Shown: one piece after another, positions 18,443 through 28,880 of the stretch | Layout of the letters: the number at the start of each line of letters is the position of its first letter | Numbering within the stretch: the stretch's first letter is position 1 | Assembly (NCBI GenBank): GCA_963773685.1 | Contig: CAVZBY010000004.1 | Span: 90,885 to 154,884, forward strand | Length of the DNA: 64,000 bases | From: JALHVH01 sp963773685 | Lineage (GTDB): Bacteria; Acidobacteriota; Aminicenantia; Aminicenantales; Saccharicenantaceae | Reading direction: 5' to 3' | The notes under the pieces: generated by a model | Seen by the model: the letters and a program-made list of their open reading frames with translations, nothing else | Database searches by the model: none | Told to the model about the DNA's origin: nothing | Translations under genes and position numbers: made by a program

Positions 18443-20555
18443 AAAGGGAGCCGTCATCATCCTGCTCATCGGCCTGGTCGTGATCCTCAGGGGCGGGCCC
18501 GGGCCGGAGGACCCGGACGTTCTCCCTTCCTTGAGCCCCGGCCGGGTCAAGGCCATCATCGACGGGGCCTCGGGAGAACGGGCCCTCAACGACATCCGGC
18601 GCCTGGCGCTCCTGCATCGCTGGTTCGTGTCCCCGGGCTACGACGAGGCGGCGTCTTATGTCATGGCCGAAGCCCGGAAGATCGGGCTGGAGGGAGTCGG
18701 CCTGGAAACGTTTCCCGCCGACGGGAAGACCTATTACGCGACAAGCCTCAGCCTTCCCCGCTGGTCGGTGGAGAGCGCGGAGCTCCGGATGGTCGCTCCC
18801 GAGGCGAAACACCTCGTCTCCTGGGCGGAAATGCCGGTCGCCCTGGCCAGCAACAGCCGGTCGGCGGCCGTCGAAGCCGAGCTCATCGACGTCGGCGAAG
18901 GCGTCCGTCCCTCCGACTATGAAGGAAAGGACGTCGCGGGCAAGCTCGTCCTGGCATCCTCGCCCCAGGGGAAAGGCCGGATCGACCTCGTCCACCGCCT
19001 GGCCGTCCTGGAACGCGGCGCGGCGGGAGTCGTTTCCTACCGCAGTTATTATCTCGACGATTTCCCGGACCTCGTCACCTGGGATCATCTCTACACCCTC
19101 GAGAAGAACGGGCGGACGTCCACCTTCGGCTTCTGCGTCTCGAAACGCCTGGGCCGGGAGCTCCAAAGGCTTCTCGGCGATGGGCGGAAGGTCGTCCTGC
19201 GGGCCGATATCAAGGCCGAGCTCTCCCCCGGGGAATACGGGATCGTCGAAGGAGCGATCCCCGGAACGGACCTCTCCGGCCAGGAGGTCTGGTTCATCGC
19301 CCACCTCGACCACGCCAACCCCGGGGCCAACGACAACGCCAGCGGCAGTGCGGCCATCCTGGAGTGCGCCCGCGCCTATCAGGCCCTTATCCGGTCGGGG
19401 GCCCTGCCCAGGCCCCGGCGGACCCTGCGGTTCCTGTGGGTCCCGGAAGTCAACGGTACGTTCGCCTACCTCGTCTCCCGCCCGGAGCGCGTCCGAAAAG
19501 CCGTGGCCGTGATCAACATGGACATGGTCGGCGAGGATCAGGCGCTTTGCGGGTCGACCTTCCAAGTGACGAGGACGCCCGACTCCGTGCCGTCGTTTCT
19601 CAACGACCTGCTATCGATCGGCCTCGATCGGCTTCTCGGAAGCCCCCTTCTCCCCGGGCATGAAACGGAGGCCCCGTTCGCGATCACTTCTCCGGCCGGA
19701 ACGCGCGGCCCTTGGAAAGCCGGGCTCGTGCCCTATTCGGGCGGGAGCGATCACGAGGTGTTCATGGGCGGCGGCCTTCAGGTCCCGGCCGCGATGTTCG
19801 GCAGCTGGCCGGACTATTTCTATCACACGAACCAGGACACCCCCGACAAATGCGATCCGACGGCCCTTCGCCGGGCCGTCGTCCTGGGGATGATAGCGGC
19901 GGGTTCGATCGCCAACATGGACTCCGCGTCGGCCGTCGATTTCGCCGACCGGATGTATGCCAGGGCGGTCCAGCGGATGGGCCGGGACCTCGAAAAGGCC
20001 TTGATGACTCTCGAGGGGGGGAGGCCGGGAAGGGAAGACCTGAAGGAGGCGCTGAACCTCATCGACCGCGGATTCGACCGGGAGCGCGGGACGCTCTCAT
20101 CTCTGATGATCCTTTTCCCCGGCGACAAGGACCTCGGGCCGGCGATCCGCCGGAAGATCGAGGCCCTCGGATCGGCGAGAGGATCGGGCGAGAGGGATGT
20201 CCGCGCCGCCTGCCTGGCGTTATGCGCCCGGCGGAAGGTCGAGCCCGCGCGGGCCCCGGCCGGCCTCACGCCGGAGGAAAAAGAGGCGGCGAGCCTCGTT
20301 CCCAGCCGCGTTCCGGGTTTTCCGGGACCTCTGGCGGACGATTATATCGCCCTTCGGCTCGAAACCCTGGGGATCGCCTATCGCAATCCTTTTTCCGAGG
20401 CGGCGGGGTTCGAAGTGGGCGCATTCATCGACGGCCGGCGCAGCGTGCTCGAGATCAGGAATGCCGTCAGCGCCGAGTGCGGTCCGGTGCGGCTCGACGA
20501 CGTCCGGGACTATATCGAAAAGCTGGTCCGGGCGGGAGTGGTGGTACTGAAGTAG
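18435..20555 (+). CDS. Exported M28-type zinc peptidase, copy 2
   Basis: A 706-residue paralogue of the upstream gene with an N-terminal hydrophobic export segment (AVIILLIGLVVIL). It keeps the full set of expected active-site residues: His290 and Asp292 (AHLDH), Asp300 (NDNASG), Glu338 (VPEVNG), Asp363 (NMDMVGED) and His464 (YFYHTNQDTPDK). It carries the same C-terminal tail (FIDGRRSVLEIRNAV). The likely role is an aminopeptidase-type hydrolase acting on peptides outside the cytoplasm. The eight-base overlap with copy 1 implies coupled translation. The specificity is unknown. Confidence 0.85.
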   Translation: MIKKGAVIILLIGLVVILRGGPGPEDPDVLPSLSPGRVKAIIDGASGERALNDIRRLALLHRWFVSPGYDEAASYVMAEARKIGLEGVGLETFPADGKTYYATSLSLPRWSVESAELRMVAPEAKHLVSWAEMPVALASNSRSAAVEAELIDVGEGVRPSDYEGKDVAGKLVLASSPQGKGRIDLVHRLAVLERGAAGVVSYRSYYLDDFPDLVTWDHLYTLEKNGRTSTFGFCVSKRLGRELQRLLGDGRKVVLRADIKAELSPGEYGIVEGAIPGTDLSGQEVWFIAHLDHANPGANDNASGSAAILECARAYQALIRSGALPRPRRTLRFLWVPEVNGTFAYLVSRPERVRKAVAVINMDMVGEDQALCGSTFQVTRTPDSVPSFLNDLLSIGLDRLLGSPLLPGHETEAPFAITSPAGTRGPWKAGLVPYSGGSDHEVFMGGGLQVPAAMFGSWPDYFYHTNQDTPDKCDPTALRRAVVLGMIAAGSIANMDSASAVDFADRMYARAVQRMGRDLEKALMTLEGGRPGREDLKEALNLIDRGFDRERGTLSSLMILFPGDKDLGPAIRRKIEALGSARGSGERDVRAACLALCARRKVEPARAPAGLTPEEKEAASLVPSRVPGFPGPLADDYIALRLETLGIAYRNPFSEAAGFEVGAFIDGRRSVLEIRNAVSAECGPVRLDDVRDYIEKLVRAGVVVLK

Positions 20556-20574
20556 CCGGGCGTCCGGCCCGGGA

Positions 20575-22584
20575 CTAATTCAGCCAGCGGGCGAACCATT
20601 CCAGGTTGCGCTCCATCATGTCCCGCATGTATTTCGGCTCGTCGGGGACATGGCCCTGGCGGGGATAGATGATCAGCTGGACGGGAACGCCGTTCTTCTT
20701 GAGCGCCGCGTAGAGCTCCTGGGCCTGGGGCAACGGCACCCGGAAATCCTTCTCCCCATGCAGGATAAGGGCCGGCGTCTTGAGATTTCCGGCATGGAAG
20801 ACGGGGGAGCGCCGCAGGTACAGGTCCATGGCTTTCCAGGGGACATCCCCCAGATAATATTCCGTGTACCCGGGGATGTCGGTCTGTCCGTAGAAGCTGA
20901 CCAGGTTGGACATCCCGGCCCCCAGGGAGGCGCACTTGAACCGGTCCGTCTGGGAGATGATCCATCCCGTCATGTACCCGCCGTAGCTCCGCCCCATGAT
21001 CCCGAGCTTCGCCGGGTCGGCGATCCCGCGGCCGACCAGCGCGTCGATCCCGGACATGATGTCGCGATAGTCGCCGCCGCCCCAATCCCGGAGGTTGGCC
21101 TTCCGGAACTTATCGCCGTAGCCGTAGCTCCCCCTGGGATTGGGCATGAAGATGGCGTACCCCAGGCCCGCCAGGACATGAAGCGGGTAACATTCGGCCT
21201 GGATCGGATAGGGCGAGCCGATCTGGGGAGAGAATTCGGCCGCGAATCGGGCCGAGGGGCCGCCGTGAACATAGGTGAGCATGCGATACGGCTTTCCTGC
21301 GGGCGCCCCCGGGGGAAGGAGAAGAAGCCCTTCGATCTCGAGCCCGTCGGGGCTTTTCCAGCGAACCGTTTCCGGCCGTCCCAGGCTCACTTCCCGGAGC
21401 TCGGGATTCGTGAACGTGAGCCGGACGGGGTCGAATACCGCCAGGCCCGAAACGAAAACCTCGGTCGGAGTCAGGGAGTCGGTGCCGAGGAAGGCCATTT
21501 TCCCGGAGTCCGCGGAAAAGCTGAAATCGCTCCAGACAAAATCGCCGTCGAGGAGCGGGGCCGTCTCTCCCGCCTCCGGAGAAACCGAGAAGAGCTGGTT
21601 CCTGAGGCCCGCGGGGCTTTGAAAGAAGATCCTGCGGCCGTCGGGGGACCACTGGGGAGTGAACATGAATTCGTTGAATTTGGGGGTGAGGTTGCGCGGC
21701 GCCCCGCCCTCCGCGGGGACGAGACAGAGATACCAGTTGGCGATCCACTCCGTCTTCCCCTCGGTCGAAAGGAAGGCGATCTGTCTTCCGTCCGGAGACC
21801 AGCGGGGGAACGTATCGATCCCGGGCCGTCTGACCAGGTCCCGGACCGTTCGCGTCTCGAGGTCGACAGAGAAGATGTCCGTTCGAAACAGGTCCGGGAT
21901 GCGCGGCGAGGGCTGGGCCGCGAAGGCGATCGTCTTTCCGTCGGGAGACCACGTAAAGTCGACGACGGCCGCCGGGGCCCGGGTCAACGGACTCGTGTCC
22001 TTCGATGCCAGGTCGAGGACAAAGAGCTGGAGGCCGGGAACATCCGGATCGTATACGATTACGTCCGCGGGAGCGTTCGCGGCCTTGGCCGGCTCGAGCG
22101 GTTTCGGGGCTCGGGCCAGGAAGGCGATCTTCCGGCCGTCCGGAGACCAGGCGAAATTCGACACTCCGCCCTCGACCGAGGCGGGCTTGACGGCTTCCCC
22201 TCCGGCCGGGTCGATGAGCCAGATCTGCCTCGAGCCGTCCCGGTCGGAGAGAAACGCCAGCGACTTCCCGTCCGGCGACCATCGCGGCGTGTCATCCCGG
22301 CCGGGGCCCGCCGTGAGGCGAAGAGCCGTCCCGCCGGACGTCTCGACCAGCCAGATGCGGCTGGGAGTCGCGTTCTTCTCCCAGTCGATCTCGGATCGGA
22401 CATAAGCCACCCGGTCGCCGGCGGGCGAGATCCGGGCGTCCACGATATTCCGGATCCGGAGCAGGTCTTCGAGCCGGGCCGGCCGGGCGTCCGGATAAAG
22501 AGGGCGCGGGCCGAGCGATAGTAAAGCGGCGGCCGCGGCCGCCGCAACGCTGAGGATCACGGGCCTTCGTGCGCCGCCGTTCAA
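20575..22584 (-). CDS. Exported S9 prolyl-oligopeptidase-family peptidase, copy 1
   Basis: A 669-residue enzyme with an N-terminal signal-like segment, a TolB/WD40-like beta-propeller (repeated WSPDGRxIAF segments, about 45-370) and a C-terminal alpha/beta hydrolase. The triad is visible: Ser533 (GRSYGGY), Asp613 (HGEKDFRVP) and His645 (RQGHVPDEP). The family cleaves short peptides, often as dipeptidyl- or acylaminoacyl-peptidases. The start is TTG 22584, overlapping the stop of the upstream paralogue by four bases. It is convergent with the M28 pair. Confidence 0.92.
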   Translation of the reverse strand: MNGGARRPVILSVAAAAAAALLSLGPRPLYPDARPARLEDLLRIRNIVDARISPAGDRVAYVRSEIDWEKNATPSRIWLVETSGGTALRLTAGPGRDDTPRWSPDGKSLAFLSDRDGSRQIWLIDPAGGEAVKPASVEGGVSNFAWSPDGRKIAFLARAPKPLEPAKAANAPADVIVYDPDVPGLQLFVLDLASKDTSPLTRAPAAVVDFTWSPDGKTIAFAAQPSPRIPDLFRTDIFSVDLETRTVRDLVRRPGIDTFPRWSPDGRQIAFLSTEGKTEWIANWYLCLVPAEGGAPRNLTPKFNEFMFTPQWSPDGRRIFFQSPAGLRNQLFSVSPEAGETAPLLDGDFVWSDFSFSADSGKMAFLGTDSLTPTEVFVSGLAVFDPVRLTFTNPELREVSLGRPETVRWKSPDGLEIEGLLLLPPGAPAGKPYRMLTYVHGGPSARFAAEFSPQIGSPYPIQAECYPLHVLAGLGYAIFMPNPRGSYGYGDKFRKANLRDWGGGDYRDIMSGIDALVGRGIADPAKLGIMGRSYGGYMTGWIISQTDRFKCASLGAGMSNLVSFYGQTDIPGYTEYYLGDVPWKAMDLYLRRSPVFHAGNLKTPALILHGEKDFRVPLPQAQELYAALKKNGVPVQLIIYPRQGHVPDEPKYMRDMMERNLEWFARWLN

Positions 22585-24569
22585 TGGAGGTATTTCCTGA
22601 ACCAGCTCTCGGTCTTTCTGAGCTTGTCGAGCTGATGGTTCGGCATCATCGTCCCGTGGCCTTCCCCGGGATAGATATAGAGCTCGACGGGCGTCCCGGT
22701 GGTTTGGACCGCCCGGAAGAATTCAATGGCCTGTTCCACGGGGACCCTTTCGTCCTTTTCGTTCTGGGTCAGGAGGAGCGGCGTCTTGACCTTTCCGGCG
22801 TAGGTCAGCGGGGAGAGCTTTCGGTAGATCTCGGGGTCCTCGAGCGGCGTCTTTTCGAAGTACTGGCGGCAGAGGATCCGCCCGATGGGTCCGATCGACC
22901 ACAGGCTCTGGAGATTGGAGATGCTGACCTCGCTGTGGGCGGCCTTGAAGCGGTCGGTCTGGGTCACGATCCAGTTGGTCATGTAGCCGCCGTAGCTCCC
23001 GCCCCAGACGACGAGCTTGTCCTTGTCGGCCAGGCCCCGGGCGATGAGGACGTCGAGGCCGGACATCAGGTCGCGGTAATCCCCGCCGCCCCAGTCCCGC
23101 ATGTCCTTCCTCAGGAACTCGGATCCCCAGCCGATACTGCCGCGGACGTTGGGCATGTACACGAGGTAGCCCTGGCCCGCGAAATACTGGGCCGGGCAGT
23201 AGTAGAGGCCCGAGAAGGAATTGTTGAAATTCCCGGCCGGGCCGCCGTGGATGAGCGTCACGGTCGGATAAGCCTTGCCTTTTTCATAGCCGAGCGGGTA
23301 GACGATGTTTCCCTGGATCTGGAGCCCGTCGTCGGCCTTCCAGGTCATTTCCTCGGTTTCGCCAAGCCATATCCCGGCCAATTCCGGGTGGATATCGGTC
23401 AGGCGCCTGGCCTTGTCGGGAGCATTGATGTCCCCGAAATAGATCTCCTGGGGCCGGTCCGGCGTGGAGGCCGAGAACGCGATCGTCTTGCCGTCGGCGG
23501 CGAAGGAAAGCTGGTTGACCTCCATCTTCGGGAAATGGGAAAGCTGGCGGGCTTCCTTCTTCAGGACGTCGAGACGGAAGATCTGGGCGTTGAGCAGGTG
23601 ATAGGCGACGTAGGTGATGCTGGCGCCGTCGGCGGACCATCGGCAATTATAGAGGAAATGATCGGTCGTCCCGGAGGCGTTGAAGACCTTTCCGGTCTGG
23701 AAATCATAGACCTGGATGATGTGGTTGTGAAGCTCCGGCTTGCCGAGGTCACCGACCTCCAGGCTCAGATATCGGCCGTCCGGGCTCCAGGCGGCCTCGC
23801 CGCGACGCGTGAAAGCCGCGTAGTAACGGAAATCGAGGGCCTTCATCCCGCTTCCGTCGCGGTTGACGACGCAGAGCGTCTGGAAATCCCAGGTCACGGG
23901 TTCCAGGTTCCTCGGCGAGGTCACGAAGGCGAGCCGGGAACCGTCGGGCGACCAGGAGAATCCTATGATGTGGAAATCTCCGGAGACCAGCGGCTTTGCG
24001 GTCCCGGCGGCGAGGTCGAAGACCTGCATTTGCGAGCGCGGCCTTCCCTCGTCGATGTCCATGGCGTCGAAGCCCGAGCTCCGGGCTTTCGTCTTGTCCG
24101 GGTCGGGGGTCTCGGGGGTCAGGAAGGCGATGGCCTTTCCGTCGGGCGACCAGGCGTATTTCTGGACGCCGCCCGCCGCCTCGATGAGGGGCTCCGGCTC
24201 GCCCTGCCCCGGCCGGAAGATGAACAGCTGGGGCTTTCCCAGCCTCGTCGAGAGGAACGTCAGGGCCTGGCCGTCCGGCGACCAGGCGGCCGCCATGGAC
24301 ATATCCGGCCCCTTGGTCACGGCAAAGCATTGACGGCCGGCCGTGTCCGCGAGCCAGACGCTCGACGTGAACGTGTTGCGCGGCCAGTCGACCGAGGTGA
24401 CGTCGAAAGCGACCATCTGGCCCGAGGGGGAGAGCGCCACCGTGCCGATGGACTTCAGGGAGAGCATCTCCTCGAGGGTCAGGGGCTTCTTCCCGGCCTG
24501 GCCTCGGGCGGCCAGGGGAACAAGGAGGAAGATCAGCAGGATCGGGATAACGGGGGATCGCCTTTTCAT
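22581..24569 (-). CDS. Exported S9 prolyl-oligopeptidase-family peptidase, copy 2
   Basis: A 662-residue paralogue of the downstream gene. The signal peptide is IPILLIFLLVPLAARG. A beta-propeller (AWSPDGQALTFLS, WSPDGSRLAFVT) precedes the hydrolase domain with Ser525 (GGSYGGY), Asp606 (NEKDERVP) and His638 (GEGHGTM). GGAGGTCC precedes ATG 24569, and the start overlaps the end of the upstream subtilase-fusion gene (ATGA). The three genes 27533-20575 therefore look like one translationally coupled operon of secreted serine peptidases. Confidence 0.92.
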   Translation of the reverse strand: MKRRSPVIPILLIFLLVPLAARGQAGKKPLTLEEMLSLKSIGTVALSPSGQMVAFDVTSVDWPRNTFTSSVWLADTAGRQCFAVTKGPDMSMAAAWSPDGQALTFLSTRLGKPQLFIFRPGQGEPEPLIEAAGGVQKYAWSPDGKAIAFLTPETPDPDKTKARSSGFDAMDIDEGRPRSQMQVFDLAAGTAKPLVSGDFHIIGFSWSPDGSRLAFVTSPRNLEPVTWDFQTLCVVNRDGSGMKALDFRYYAAFTRRGEAAWSPDGRYLSLEVGDLGKPELHNHIIQVYDFQTGKVFNASGTTDHFLYNCRWSADGASITYVAYHLLNAQIFRLDVLKKEARQLSHFPKMEVNQLSFAADGKTIAFSASTPDRPQEIYFGDINAPDKARRLTDIHPELAGIWLGETEEMTWKADDGLQIQGNIVYPLGYEKGKAYPTVTLIHGGPAGNFNNSFSGLYYCPAQYFAGQGYLVYMPNVRGSIGWGSEFLRKDMRDWGGGDYRDLMSGLDVLIARGLADKDKLVVWGGSYGGYMTNWIVTQTDRFKAAHSEVSISNLQSLWSIGPIGRILCRQYFEKTPLEDPEIYRKLSPLTYAGKVKTPLLLTQNEKDERVPVEQAIEFFRAVQTTGTPVELYIYPGEGHGTMMPNHQLDKLRKTESWFRKYLH

Positions 24570-27533
24570 TTGGACCTCCGGGCTTCCTTTTCGGCCGCGT
24601 CTTTCCGGGCGGCCTCCTCGGCTTCCTTGGCCCGCTGGGCCATGCGCTTCTTGAAGGTCTCGTCGAGCTCGTTCATCTTCTTGGTGTAGGTCTGGACCGC
24701 GGGGCCGACGGCCTTTTCGGCGTCGATGAGCCCGTAGCCGATCCGGGGATCGAAGGTCGCGAAGCCGAGGACCTTCGGGTCGGCCGATTTATGCAGGATC
24801 TCCGCGATCCTCTGGACGTATTGCCCGGGAAGCTCTTTCCCGGTCTTGGGAATATGCGGCGAGAGAATGGCCGCGAGACCGCCGCAGGCGCTCACCGCGT
24901 AGGCGTTCGAAGGGGCGATCCCGGCGCCGGGAAAGGCCGGGGCCGCGACCGATGTGGATTTCGACGGAGAGGAGAGCGCCCAGGGAAGGGGACGGCCCTT
25001 CCCTTCAGCGGTCAGCCCGGCGACCGCGAGGACCGAATTGTAGGCGGCGGGGTAAGCCGGCCGCTCCCCGGCTTTCCCGGAGGGCCGGAGGCCGTTCGGG
25101 GCGAAGATGACGACATTGCGCAGGTAGGCGGATTGGCAGGCCTGCCTCAGGAACGGGAAGTCGCCGCTGAACGCCGCGCCCGTGAGGATGAAGTCGTTCC
25201 CGTCGTCGGCCGCCTTATAAATGGCCTGGGCGAGCTCCATGGCGGGCCAATACTCGTAGGGCGAATCGGGGCCGCCGCCCGTCCGGTAGGTCCTGATCTC
25301 GGCCTCCGGGGCGAACCGGGAGGCCATGAGGGCCATGAGCGTTCCCCGGCCCGAGTCGTCCCCGGGCGTCACGGTCTCTCCGCTCCAGGGCGCCTCGGCC
25401 CTTCCGACGAACGGAGAAATCGCCGACGTGGTTGATCTTCGCTTTTTGCGAAGCGTCGGCATCGGGGGCCCAGCCGGAGTCGATGACGGCCAGCTTGATG
25501 CCTTTTCCCTTGCCGGACTTCTGGGCCTCGCCGAACTTCCCGAGAACGAACGCGGGGCTTTGGTCGATCGTCAGAGCGCTCAGCTTTTTCAGGACGTCCG
25601 GCGACGGGAGCGATCCGGATCTCCGACCCAGGGAGGCGAGGACGAGGTCCAGCCGGCCGCGCCCGAGGTTCGGGGCGGAGGCCAGGAGGGCCTGTGTATC
25701 GGGGCTTTCGGTGAATAGGGATTCGACGAAGCGGTCGGCCGCGTTCCGGCAGAGGGCAAGGTATTTCTCCTTGAAGGCCGGGAGGTCGTTCTTTTCGCGG
25801 AGCGACATGAGCTCCGGCCCGGTCTCCCAGAAAAGGATATTGACCACGCTCTCATAAAGGCCGGGGACGCCGTCCGCGCCGCGCTCGATCCGATCGATCT
25901 CCGCGGGCAGGAGCCTCATCTTCTCCGGGTGCAGGCCGAGCGCCAGTCTGAGCTGGCGATAGAAGACCCCCTGCCCGTCCGAAAAGACTTCGTCGGTATT
26001 CACGGGCGGGGCGGGAAGCGCCTTCTCCTCGGAGGGGGCCTGGACCCGGCGGGCTTCCGCCAGCCGGAGGGCGGCCTGGACGGTCTTCTCGGCATCGATC
26101 AGGCCGTAGCCGCACTCGGGGGAAAACCCGTCGAAGCCCACGGCCCGGGGATCGGCGTTCTCCGTCAGGAGCCTCTTCACGGTCTCGGCGTATTGCCCCG
26201 GGGGCTCGGTGCCCAGGCGCGGATAGACGGAGGCGACCAGGGCCGTCAGCGAGGCGACGATGGGGGTGGCGCAGGATATCCCGGCGGCGTATTCATCCTT
26301 CTCGTCGACATAGGTCGGGTAGGCGACGAACGGAGCGTCGGGCGACCCGACCGTGGTCGTCGCCTCGGGGGCCGCGATATCCCAATATCCATACTTGTTC
26401 TCGGCGAGCCTGGTGATGGCGGTGACCGAGATGTTGACCGTATACTGTCCCGGATAATCCTCGTTCCCGCCGAGGTACTTGCCCATGTAGTAGGGGCTCG
26501 TCGTGACCAGGATCACGTTGTTGTCATAGGCATACTGACAGGCCTCCTGGAGGTAGGGGACGTGCAGGTTGGTGCCGGCGCTGATATTGATCACGTCGTT
26601 GCCGTCATTGACGGCCTTGTAGATCGCGGCCCCCATCTGGCTGGTGACGCCCCGGGGGAGAGGGGAATCGTTCTGCGTGTCGGCGTCGAGATAGCGGTAC
26701 ATGGTGATCTGAGCTTCCGGCGCGTACCGGGCCACGATGGAGCTGACGATGGTGCCGTGCCATCCCCAATCCACCATCGGAGGGCCGGCCGGGCTCCAGG
26801 GAAAACCGTCCCGCCCGACGAAATTGAAATGGGAGCCCCAGCGGGTATTCTGGAAGACCGGGTGGGTCATATCGATGCCGGAGTCGAGGACCGCGACGCG
26901 GACCCCGCGTCCCTTGGTTAGCTTGTGGGCGGTCCGGAATTTGGCCGCGTCGAGTCCCCACTGCTTCTCGAACTCCGGGCTGAGGGTCCTCTTCCCGATC
27001 TTGTCGGGCGAAGGGAGGTCGAGCTTGGCCATGTGGCCGGCGGACATGGCCACGATATCGACGGTGTCCTTGCCCGCGAATCGCGGGATGAGGTCTCTGA
27101 AGTAGATCCCCCACGAGCTGGGCTGGAAGAGGCTGTCGGCGAACAACTGCGCGCTGAACCGGGTCAGGTCAAGGTACATTTCCCGGAATCGCCGCAGGGA
27201 CCCTTCTCCGCCCTCGTCGAGGAGCGCCTGGAAGACGGGGGCGTCCTTTTGATAATAATAGTTCATCAGGATCCCGTAGAGACGCGGATAGACGCTCTGA
27301 AGGTCCCGGATCTTGGCCTTTTCCGCGGCGTTGAGCTTGTCCCGCAGGGGATGACGGTCGACGTCGTCCGCTACGGCCGTGTAAAAGAGCGTCCGGCCTT
27401 CGTCGAACAGCGCCTCGAGAGGGGGCTTGGCCGGACTCTTCGAGGAACAGCCCGAATGGATCCCGGCGGCAAGAAGGCCGGCCAGGGCGATCGCCGCCGC
27501 GAGAAGCAGCCGTGAGTGAGATCGTGTGCGCAT
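24566..27533 (-). CDS. Double subtilase (S8-S8) lipoprotein-like fusion, frameshifted at about 25412
   Basis: Two overlapping frames (27533 to about 25412, then on to 24566) together encode about 988 residues. Removing one base near 25412 restores FSFVGR, as in both paralogues. Order: signal peptide with possible lipid-attachment Cys29; shared N-terminal domain (38-137); S8 domain with Asp217, His259 and Ser420; a second copy of the N-terminal domain (about 512-608); and a second S8 domain. The second domain keeps Asp685 (AVIDSGW) but has Arg where His is expected (DDSGRGTLMA), so it is probably inactive. The C-terminus is a charged helix (DETFKKRMAQRAKEAEEAAR). The last bases overlap the S9 start. 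Confidence 0.82.
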
Positions 27534-27583
27534 AGTTCCCTCCTCTTTCCTATAAAAGACGACAAGAAGCGTTCATCTATACC

Positions 27584-28192
27584 ATGTGTTATGATAATAT
27601 CAGCAAAATGCAGGACCTCGAGCAGAGCACCAAGGCCGTCATCGACCGGTTCTCCCTGCTCATCAAGAAGGTCATCCAGGGCCATCTCCATCGAAGCGAC
27701 GACATCGATCTCGAGGACATCGAGCAGGAAGTGCGGCTCAAGATCTGGGTCTTTCTCAAAAAAGGCAAAAACGTACAGAATCTTCCGTCCTATATAAAGA
27801 AGGTCGCCTACTCGACGACCATCGACGAATTGAGAAAGATGATGAAGCAGAGACCGTCCGGAGAAGCGGAAAAGCTGAAAAGGATCTTCGCCGGGTCCGC
27901 CCTGATGAGCCGGCCCGTCAAGGATTTTTCTCCCGAGGCGGGCATCGAAGATACCGAGGCCAGGGAAAAGATCCTGGCCCTGGTCGATTCCCTGAGCGAG
28001 AACAGGAAAAAGGTCCTGCGGCTCTATCTGGAAGGCCTGTCCATCGACGAGATCTGCACGTCCCTGCATTGGGAAAAGCCCAAGGTCCGGCATCTCTTCT
28101 ACCGGGGGATCGACGACCTGAAAGAAAAGACCCGCTTCCTCCAGGGGAGCGTGGGCGGAAACATTCCGGGCCCCTGGCCCCCAAGGGGATAG
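27584..28192 (+). CDS. ECF-type RNA polymerase sigma factor
   Basis: A 202-residue sigma-70-family protein. Region 2 spans about residues 15-80 (DIEQEVRLKIWVFL, PSYIKKVAYSTTIDELRK). Region 4 spans about 125-180 (LVDSLSENRKKVLRLYLEGLS, then the helix-turn-helix EICTSLHWEKPKVRHLFYRG). The start is ATG 27584 or ATG 27608; neither has a strong ribosome site. It is divergent from the subtilase operon and followed one base later by its likely anti-sigma factor. It may direct transcription of the surrounding peptidase genes; this is inference. Confidence 0.85.
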   Translation: MCYDNISKMQDLEQSTKAVIDRFSLLIKKVIQGHLHRSDDIDLEDIEQEVRLKIWVFLKKGKNVQNLPSYIKKVAYSTTIDELRKMMKQRPSGEAEKLKRIFAGSALMSRPVKDFSPEAGIEDTEAREKILALVDSLSENRKKVLRLYLEGLSIDEICTSLHWEKPKVRHLFYRGIDDLKEKTRFLQGSVGGNIPGPWPPRG

Positions 28193-28193
28193 C

Positions 28194-28880
28194 ATGAAGC
28201 TTAAAGGATGTCCCTCGAAGGACGAGATCATCCGGTTCTTCGAGGAAACGGCCGCCGAGGGAGACGGAGGGAGCTTTCCCGACCACGCCCGTTCCTGCCC
28301 GGAATGCCGGGTCGTTTTCGAGGCGGTCCGGGAGATCCGGTCGCAGAGCCCGGGGATCCTCAGCGGCCTTGAAGGCTTGGACCTGCGGAGCCGCGAGGCG
28401 CGGAGCCGCCTGCGGGAAGAAGCCCGCCGGGAGATCCTCCGCCTCCGGGGAAACCGGCGTCCGAAGAGGCTGAGCGCGTTCCGCCGGTTCTGTATTCCGG
28501 CCGTCGGGGCGGCCATGGCGCTCCTCGCGATATTCGTCATCGTCCCGAACATCGGAACGCACCGGACGAACGCCCTGGAGCGGAACGGGTCGCCGCTCGA
28601 GATCGGCCTCCTGCGGCCGCGGGGAGCGGTCTCCGCGTCGGCGTTGACCTTCGTGTGGACGCGTCGGCCCGAAGCCCGGAGCTATCGCCTGGAGATCTAT
28701 GACCGGGCGCTCGAACCGGTCTATCGATCCGGCCCTCTCGACGGAGACGCGTTTTCCCTCCCCGGGGACGCCGCGGCCCTGATCCGAAGGAACGAGGTCT
28801 ATTTCTGGAAGATCGTGGCCGACTTCAAGGACAGCCCGACGATCCAATCGGAATTCGCCAAGTTCATCCTTCAGAACTGA
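28194..28880 (+). CDS. Membrane zinc-type anti-sigma factor
   Basis: A 228-residue single-pass protein. The cytoplasmic N-terminus carries the zinc anti-sigma motif HxxxCxxC (His31, Cys35, Cys38). One transmembrane helix lies at about residues 100-119 (IPAVGAAMALLAIFVIV). The remaining ~110 residues (LTFVWTRRPEARSYRLEIYD and on) look like an extracytoplasmic beta-sandwich sensor. It follows the sigma gene by one base and has AAGGGGA upstream of ATG. Its 3' end overlaps the 3' end of the opposite-strand CHAT gene by ten bases. Confidence 0.85.
   Translation: MKLKGCPSKDEIIRFFEETAAEGDGGSFPDHARSCPECRVVFEAVREIRSQSPGILSGLEGLDLRSREARSRLREEARREILRLRGNRRPKRLSAFRRFCIPAVGAAMALLAIFVIVPNIGTHRTNALERNGSPLEIGLLRPRGAVSASALTFVWTRRPEARSYRLEIYDRALEPVYRSGPLDGDAFSLPGDAAALIRRNEVYFWKIVADFKDSPTIQSEFAKFILQN

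Noticed and set aside
25395..25430. Programmed frameshift in the double subtilase
   Set aside because: There is no slippery heptamer or following stem; a single inserted base explains it, and both paralogues match the corrected reading.
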